Assembly (NCBI GenBank): GCA_003445095.1
Contig: DLVS01000305.1
Coordinates: 1 to 10,814 of the forward strand
Source: Verrucomicrobiales bacterium
GTDB lineage: Bacteria; Verrucomicrobiota; Verrucomicrobiia; Limisphaerales; UBA9464
Reading direction: 5' to 3'
Length of the DNA stretch: 10,814 bases
In this document: positions 7,601 to 10,814 of the stretch, piece by piece
Numbering within the stretch: position 1 is the stretch's first letter
Layout: each line of letters begins with the position of its first letter
Program-made: the position numbers and the translations under genes
The notes under the pieces: generated by a model
Told to the model about the DNA's origin: nothing
What the model saw: only the letters and a program-made list of their open reading frames with translations
Databases searched by the model: none

Positions 7601-8384
7601 TGTGACCGCCCAGGGTTCGCACGAGTGAGCCGTCCGCCACTTTCCACTGACGCACCTCTCCGCCCGTCGCGTCGCCGCCTCCCGCGAAAACAAACTGGCC
7701 GTCCTCCGAAAAGCCGACCGCGTTGGCCACGCCGCGCAGACCAGTCAGCGTTCGTTCAATCTTCCGCGAATCAATGTTGAAGAGTTCCACAGCGTCGGGC
7801 CGGGCGACGGCAAGCAAGCGGGATCTCGGTTCGAAGGCGAGACTGTTGATCGGGCGGCGAGGGGAACCCTTGGGAGCGATCTGAGGCACGACCAGTTCGT
7901 GAGGGGCGGAAGTCGAAGTTGCGGCCGGAGCGCCCGCATCAATCCACGCCTTGAACAAGGCGATTTGTTCCGGTTTGAGCTTTTCCCGTTTGCCGGGCGG
8001 CATGAACTGGTTTTTGCCGGTCTTGCCCCAATTACCTTCCAGCGCTTTCACCAACAGGGATTCCCCACTCTTTCCCGCAACAACAATCGGACCGGACTCT
8101 CCTCCCTTCAGGAAGTCCGCGTAGGATTCCAGCACCAGTCCGCCTTCAGGCTCCTTCGCACCATGGCACTCAACGCAGTGCTCTTGGAGGAGCGGTTCGA
8201 GCACAGAGAAATCCGCAGAGTGAAGGGGAAAGAGAAGGAAGAATGCCCCAATGACGAAGGCCGAGGCACCAAGCGTAGTAAGACGCGAACAGGAGCGCGG
8301 GCGGCCTCGCCCGCGTAGTGGATTGAGGTGCGTGGCATTGACCACATCGTGCCTCGCGTCCGGAGATCTACGTAATCGCGACAT
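4665..8384 (-). CDS. Exported c-type cytochrome-domain / WD40 propeller / PPC and Ig-like domain protein
   Basis: A 1239-residue multidomain protein. A hydrophobic segment (about 36-56, GASAFVIGAFFLLFPLHSA) forms a signal peptide, so export is expected. Residues 58-155 are a planctomycete-type cytochrome C domain: CVECH (70-74) for covalent heme and MPPGKRE (M128 a candidate axial ligand). About 175-460 gives seven WD40-like blades, with the clearest at 259-290 (GGHKDAVYALAI ... IKLWTL). An IPT/Ig-like segment follows (about 480-558), then PPC-type domains (about 577-680; and 753-1000, opening EVEPNDTA, carrying a long insert about 825-955) and two C-terminal Ig-like modules (about 1001-1100 and 1117-1228). 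Such proteins are numerous in Planctomycetota and Verrucomicrobiota; electron transfer and surface polysaccharide or protein binding are proposed, not shown here. It lies 47 bases downstream of the DUF1549 gene on the same strand, probably one operon. The ATG at 8384 has no ribosome site; GTG 8345 is an alternative. Residues 23-32 are encoded by a REP-like repeat. Confidence 0.9.
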   Translation of the reverse strand: MSRLRRSPDARHDVVNATHLNPLRGRGRPRSCSRLTTLGASAFVIGAFFLLFPLHSADFSVLEPLLQEHCVECHGAKEPEGGLVLESYADFLKGGESGPIVVAGKSGESLLVKALEGNWGKTGKNQFMPPGKREKLKPEQIALFKAWIDAGAPAATSTSAPHELVVPQIAPKGSPRRPINSLAFEPRSRLLAVARPDAVELFNIDSRKIERTLTGLRGVANAVGFSEDGQFVFAGGGDATGGEVRQWKVADGSLVRTLGGHKDAVYALAITADGQTLATGGYDYAIKLWTLTDGTERTTIAANQGAIMGLGFRPDGRILASVGYDRTAKVYDSLTGTRLETFGQALKELNAIAFSPDGRMLLTGGNDNRIRAYRLGPKEGSNELIATVFAHEGAILRIAFSRDGKTVASSADDRTVKLFDAELKPRLTLEPQPDWPTALAFAGSEILAVARADGSLGLYNPADGKPAQPPKPELVRTDPRGIERGTAEQLKLVGQNLGAITVVSVYRGGRLWAAMSPELRDGEPVITLAPPADEPTGPWEVSVGNATVESARVKVWVDDLTQKALSTTVPGATDSASVSLEKPVSLWCHFDRPGVAAEFAFAAKAGQRLVFDLAAQRLGAKGDFALTLLDANGRTIAANAGSGGQLDPLLSFTVPADGTYRLRIAEATFAGSPDHFFRLSAGELPLVTGVFPLSVPANQESEVEVLGANLGSGRTVRLIAGEPGETNLPEPVKSWRTRREWKVVATDFPAPIEVEPNDTAASANRVPVPVSMNGRLELAKTGGVGNQASTQPGWASSGGDSDFFRFPAKQGVTYVVETAAAMRGSPADTRLEVFWPEGKLVERVRLKAVRNSAITFRPETSDETGIRFENWEEMELNDLLWCGGEVMKLFRAPQGPDSDTLMYSSNGKRRGFFDTTPVAHYLGEPVYLVTPLAPGEQPVPNGLPVFTLPFANEDAASRDIGADSRIYFTAPADGDFLVRVTDARDFGGHAFAYRLVIREAHPDFSVTLNGASPTVAPGSGQGFNVSVNRRDGFEGPVQVSFNHLPPGWTLPSSLVVEAGHETAFAPLNAATNAVAPPDSDWDAVTVVASSVIEGREVALAVNNLGRPKLSKETPKLLVKLEPVSPAGTATSTNGNPVVTLTPGGIALAKLRLIRNGFDGVVTFSVDNLPHGVIVENLGLNGITFLADENEREISLAAAKWVADLDRPFYAVEYQAGQQTSEPVVLRVRRPMTQANAGHP
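8289..8317 (+). repeat. REP-like palindrome, copy 1 (inside the 5' end of the WD40 gene)
   Basis: A 29-base unit beginning ACAGGAGCG. Bases 8296-8303 and 8308-8315 form a perfect 8-pair GC-rich stem around the tetraloop GCCT. It matches copy 2 (8402-8430) in inverted orientation at 27 of 29 positions. It lies within the predicted coding region of the minus-strand WD40 protein and encodes residues 23-32 (LRGRGRPRSC). Short, hairpin-forming, inverted pairs are the form taken by REP/REPIN elements mobilised by TnpA-REP (RAYT) transposases; no such transposase is in the window. Confidence 0.7.
8325..8355. repeat. Imperfect inverted repeat between the two REP-like copies
   Basis: GAGG (8325-8328) and CCTC (8352-8355) bracket a GTGG (8332-8335) / CCAC (8342-8345) stem around a six-base loop CATTGA, with unpaired bases between. 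Nested inside the two outer inverted 29-base repeats, it suggests that the whole 8289-8430 segment could fold as one structure. The pairing is short and imperfect, so this is tentative. Confidence 0.35.
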
Positions 8385-8401
8385 TTGTTGAGACGAGTGC
8401 T

Positions 8402-8430
8402 TACGCGGACGAGGCCGTCCGCGCTCCTGT
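8402..8430 (-). repeat. REP-like palindrome, copy 2 (just after the DUF1549 gene stop)
   Basis: On the minus strand it repeats copy 1 with two substitutions. Those two bases are partners in the hairpin stem: the G-C pair of copy 1 becomes A-T here, so the 8-pair stem with GCCT loop is kept. It begins one base after the TAA of the DUF1549/DUF1553 gene (stop at 8432-8434), where a REP hairpin could protect or end the upstream mRNA; that role is inferred. Confidence 0.7.
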
Positions 8431-8431
8431 C

Positions 8432-10678
8432 TTAGTGATTAAACAAAAACTCCTTGCTGCTCAGTAGCGCCCAATACGTGTCCTCCAGCACGGCACGTTT
8501 TTCGGCAGTTGGCGCGTCCGCCAAGAGTTTGGCCAACCGCGACTTCTCGGCGTCTGTGGGATAGCGCGACAACGCGCTAAGATAGGCCTCTTCTATCACC
8601 CGATCAGCGGCGACATTTTCTTCCAGTAAGCGGGACGCCCGACATTCCTTGGCTGATAGCTTTATATTGAGGGTCGCGCCGTTGGCGATGTGGAGCACTT
8701 GCGCCACGCTGGGCTCGGCCGTGCGTTCGCATTCGCACGTCTGGATGCGATCAGGCTTCCCAAAACTCTCCAGGAAGTAACTCGCGACCTGAGAGTCTGG
8801 GAGTTGCAGCGCGCGAGTTCCGCTGGGATACGCAAACTGGAACGTATCACCGTTGCCGGTCGAGCGCTTGAACTCGGTCGGCACGCCCGTCACCTGAGAG
8901 TAGGCATCGAGAATAACCTCGGCCATCAGCCGCCGAGGATAATACCGGGCATAAAACCGGGTGTCGGCCGCATTGTTCGGGAGCGCTTGACTGCTGCGCT
9001 GGTAGGTTTCGCTCCGAAGAATCTCCCGCATCAATGCTTTCAGGTCGAAGCGCTGCGCAATCAGGAAATCGGCGGCAGCCGCCAACAACGCCTCGTTGCT
9101 CGCCGGGTTGCTGACCCGCAAATCGTCCACCTTTTCGACTAGACCCACTCCATAGAAGTTCGCCCAAAGGCGGTTCACGATGGACCTCGCGAAGTACGGG
9201 TTCTCCGGGGACACCAACCAGTCAGCCAGATGCGCCCGCCGATCAGCGACAGCATCGAAGTCGAGCGCGACGCCGGTCAGTGGGCGCGGCCTCTGCGGCT
9301 TACCCGTGCGCGGCTGGACGAGTTCGCCGTCGCTGGCGCCGACCAAGATGCGTTCTCCGTCTCCAGCGGCGTTTTTCATGCGAACCCGAGAGAACAAGTT
9401 GGCGAGCGCAAAGTAGTCGTCGTTCGTCCACTTCTCACTCGGGTGGTTGTGGCACTTGGCGCAGCCAACGCTCATGCCCATAAACGCCTGCGTCGCGGTT
9501 TCCGCCATTCCCCGCGGATCGTCGTGGAGCAGGAAGAAATTCCCCGCGCCATTCTCGAAAGTGCTGCCACGAGCCGTCACCAGGTCGCGGACGAGCTCGT
9601 TCCACGGGCGGTTGGCTTCGACCTGTTGGCGAATCCAGGCGTAGTAAGCACGGGCCGCGGCGGGACGAAGCTTGGAAGAATTGACGAGCAAAAGGTCGCT
9701 CCACTTGTACGCCCAGTAGTCCACAAACTCGGGCCGATTCAGCAGGCGCTCGATCAGGGCGTCGCGGCGTTCCAATTCAGATTTTGGATTTTGATTTTGA
9801 GGATCCGAAGACCTCAGAAACCGGCGGACTTCGTCCGGAGTCGGAAGAACACCAATCGTGTCGAGATACGCGCGGCGGAGAAACTCAGCGTCACCGGTTT
9901 TCGGGGACGGTGGGAGGTTCAACTCCTGGAGCTTCGCGTTGACTTGTTCGTCAATAAAGTTGCGGACCGGCAGATGAGCGAAGGTGTCGGCCGGAATCTC
10001 GTTCGTGTACGGAGACGTGATAAAGCCCACCGCAATCTGACTCAGATACCACGCGGTGACGCCTGCTTCGCCGAAGCCGACGACCTTCACCTCGCCCGTG
10101 TCGCCAACGTTGGCGACTGTCTCGTTGGCGCTGGAGTATTTGGCCCAGCGCGTGACGTCTTCCACTCGCCCATCACTGAAATGCGCGCGAACCTGGAGTT
10201 GTTTGGTCGCGCCGGCTGGCAGCCGTGCATGCGCGGGCAGGACTTCAAGTTGAGTAAGGCGCGGATCAGAGTTCTGCGGAGCCGACGCACCGGCGGCGAT
10301 CCAGTTGGCCAGCGTGGTATACTCGGGCGAACCGACTTCGAAACGTTTTCCCCCTTTGTGCGGAACTGTTCCGGTGGCCTTGAGCAACAACAGGCTCCGA
10401 CCGGGATCCGTCGGCATAATGCGGCGGCCGCCAGCGTTGCGGGTGATCGCCACCCAATCAGCCTCGTCGTTGTAACCCCGCAGACTGAGGTAAAAGCCGT
10501 TCTTGCCCGAGGCAGCACCATGACACGCCCCCATGTTGCAGCCCGATTTGGTTAGGACCGATTGGACGTGGTTGCGGAACGTGGGTTCAGGCACTTCCTG
10601 AGCAGAGACAATGAGAGGCTCCGCGGCCGCCAGCGCACCGCCGGCGAAGAGCGAAACGATGATGAAAAGCCGAATCAT
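8432..10678 (-). CDS. Exported DUF1549/DUF1553 (PSCyt2/PSD1) heme-motif protein with Ig-like domain
   Basis: A 748-residue protein with a clear signal peptide (MIRLFIIVSLFAGGALAAAE, cleavage near residue 18-20). Residues about 34-132 form an N-terminal cytochrome-like domain with CNMGACHG (C47, C52, H53: a C-x4-C-H, not the usual CxxCH), GRRIMPTDPGRSLLLLKATG and a final NWIAAG. About 140-222 is a bacterial Ig-like (Big2-type) domain (VEDVTRWAKYSSANETVANV). DUF1549 spans about 236-430 (FLRRAYLDTIGVLPTPDEV; CAKCHNHP at 406-413 gives a regular CxxCH), and DUF1553 about 475-745 (NPYFARSIVNRLWANFYGVGLV; PRRLMAEVILDA; SRYPTDAE). These families are plentiful in planctomycetes and verrucomicrobia and are regarded as extracytoplasmic cytochromes; no reaction is proven. 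An AT-rich tract codes a variable loop (about 292-301). The first gene of the apparent operon; its customary partner, a DUF1501 protein, is not adjacent. Start ATG 10678 has no obvious ribosome site. Confidence 0.92.
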   Translation of the reverse strand: MIRLFIIVSLFAGGALAAAEPLIVSAQEVPEPTFRNHVQSVLTKSGCNMGACHGAASGKNGFYLSLRGYNDEADWVAITRNAGGRRIMPTDPGRSLLLLKATGTVPHKGGKRFEVGSPEYTTLANWIAAGASAPQNSDPRLTQLEVLPAHARLPAGATKQLQVRAHFSDGRVEDVTRWAKYSSANETVANVGDTGEVKVVGFGEAGVTAWYLSQIAVGFITSPYTNEIPADTFAHLPVRNFIDEQVNAKLQELNLPPSPKTGDAEFLRRAYLDTIGVLPTPDEVRRFLRSSDPQNQNPKSELERRDALIERLLNRPEFVDYWAYKWSDLLLVNSSKLRPAAARAYYAWIRQQVEANRPWNELVRDLVTARGSTFENGAGNFFLLHDDPRGMAETATQAFMGMSVGCAKCHNHPSEKWTNDDYFALANLFSRVRMKNAAGDGERILVGASDGELVQPRTGKPQRPRPLTGVALDFDAVADRRAHLADWLVSPENPYFARSIVNRLWANFYGVGLVEKVDDLRVSNPASNEALLAAAADFLIAQRFDLKALMREILRSETYQRSSQALPNNAADTRFYARYYPRRLMAEVILDAYSQVTGVPTEFKRSTGNGDTFQFAYPSGTRALQLPDSQVASYFLESFGKPDRIQTCECERTAEPSVAQVLHIANGATLNIKLSAKECRASRLLEENVAADRVIEEAYLSALSRYPTDAEKSRLAKLLADAPTAEKRAVLEDTYWALLSSKEFLFNH
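9775..9802. repeat. AT-rich short-period repeat inside the DUF1549 coding region
   Basis: GATTTTG recurs with slight variation (GATTTTG, GATTTTG, GATTTTG in 9780-9799), a sharp AT-rich patch in otherwise GC-rich coding DNA. It keeps the frame and encodes the polar stretch QNQNPKSE (about residues 294-301), between the FLRRAYLDTIGVLPTPDEV part and the next helix. It resembles the intergenic 'NPKS'-coding tracts I recall from other bacteria, a comparison made from memory. Confidence 0.5.
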
Positions 10679-10705
10679 GTTACGAATGTTGCCGAGAACC
10701 GGTAA

Positions 10706-10725
10706 GGACGAGTTCCACCTCGTCC
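10706..10725. repeat. Palindrome upstream of the DUF1549 gene
   Basis: GGACGAG (10706-10712) and CTCGTCC (10719-10725) form a perfect seven-pair stem with loop TTCCAC. It lies 28 bases or more upstream of the ATG at 10678, thus in the probable 5' leader or promoter region of the operon. It shares GGACGAG with REP-like copy 2 (plus strand 8407-8413), but the rest differs, so I treat it as a separate element. Transcribed without a following T-tract, it is a poor terminator; an operator or a REP-class repeat are both possible. Confidence 0.5.
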
Positions 10726-10814
10726 CCAGCTAATCCGCTGCGCGACGGAAAGTCCCAGCGGGCGAACTGGGTAGCTCCTACGCTCAACCCCATCCCACCA
10801 CGCCCCAAAGGCCT

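Noticed and set aside
9230..10555. A 441-codon open frame on the plus strand opposite the DUF1549/DUF1553 gene
   Set aside because: It lies wholly antisense to a clearly recognised gene, is rich in Arg and Val and shows no domain. Long antisense frames are usual in GC-rich coding DNA.
1..10814. CRISPR arrays, tRNA or rRNA genes, insertion sequences, integrases
   Set aside because: No regularly spaced direct repeats, cloverleaf-like sequences or transposase motifs (DDE, Y1 HUH) were seen in any frame.

Overview
The window looks like chromosomal DNA from a GC-rich member of the Planctomycetota-Verrucomicrobiota-Chlamydiota group, most likely a verrucomicrobium of the Pedosphaera/Limisphaera kind. 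The main reasons are the exported, heme-motif 'planctomycete cytochrome' proteins (DUF1549/DUF1553, and a c-type cytochrome/WD40/PPC giant), mostly weak Shine-Dalgarno sites, and REP-like palindromes between genes. The assignment is inference from gene content; no marker gene is present.

Left part (1-2646). The window opens inside a CobA-HemD fusion (+) for tetrapyrrole synthesis. Its 3' end overlaps tail-to-tail by 33 bases with an AEC-family membrane transporter (-). Upstream of the transporter on the same strand is an uncharacterised 220-residue protein with a conserved His/Arg/Glu/Asp/Tyr/Asn/Lys motif.

Middle (2647-4656). A 294-base interval leads into a single OLD-like AAA ATPase with a C-terminal TOPRIM-like region (+), a candidate stand-alone defence or DNA-transaction nuclease. 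Just upstream is an AGGAGG ribosome site partly buried in a hairpin, followed by a possible 42-codon reading frame whose stop overlaps the ATPase start (ATGA). This possible leader peptide is the least explained item here. The ATPase ends 8 bases from the convergent gene.

Right part (4665-10678, all -). Two large exported proteins appear to form an operon read right to left: first a DUF1549/DUF1553 heme-motif protein with an Ig-like domain, then a 1239-residue protein with one CxxCH domain, a seven-bladed WD40 propeller, PPC-type and Ig-like modules. In planctomycetes and verrucomicrobia such pairs are abundant and their role is still poorly known. The junction between them carries two 29-base REP-like palindromes in inverted orientation. 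They differ at only two positions, and those two positions pair with each other in the stem (compensatory change). One copy lies inside the predicted N-terminus of the giant protein, supplying the arginine-rich segment just before its signal peptide. A third palindrome lies ahead of the first gene.

No tRNA, rRNA, CRISPR array, insertion sequence or integrase was seen.
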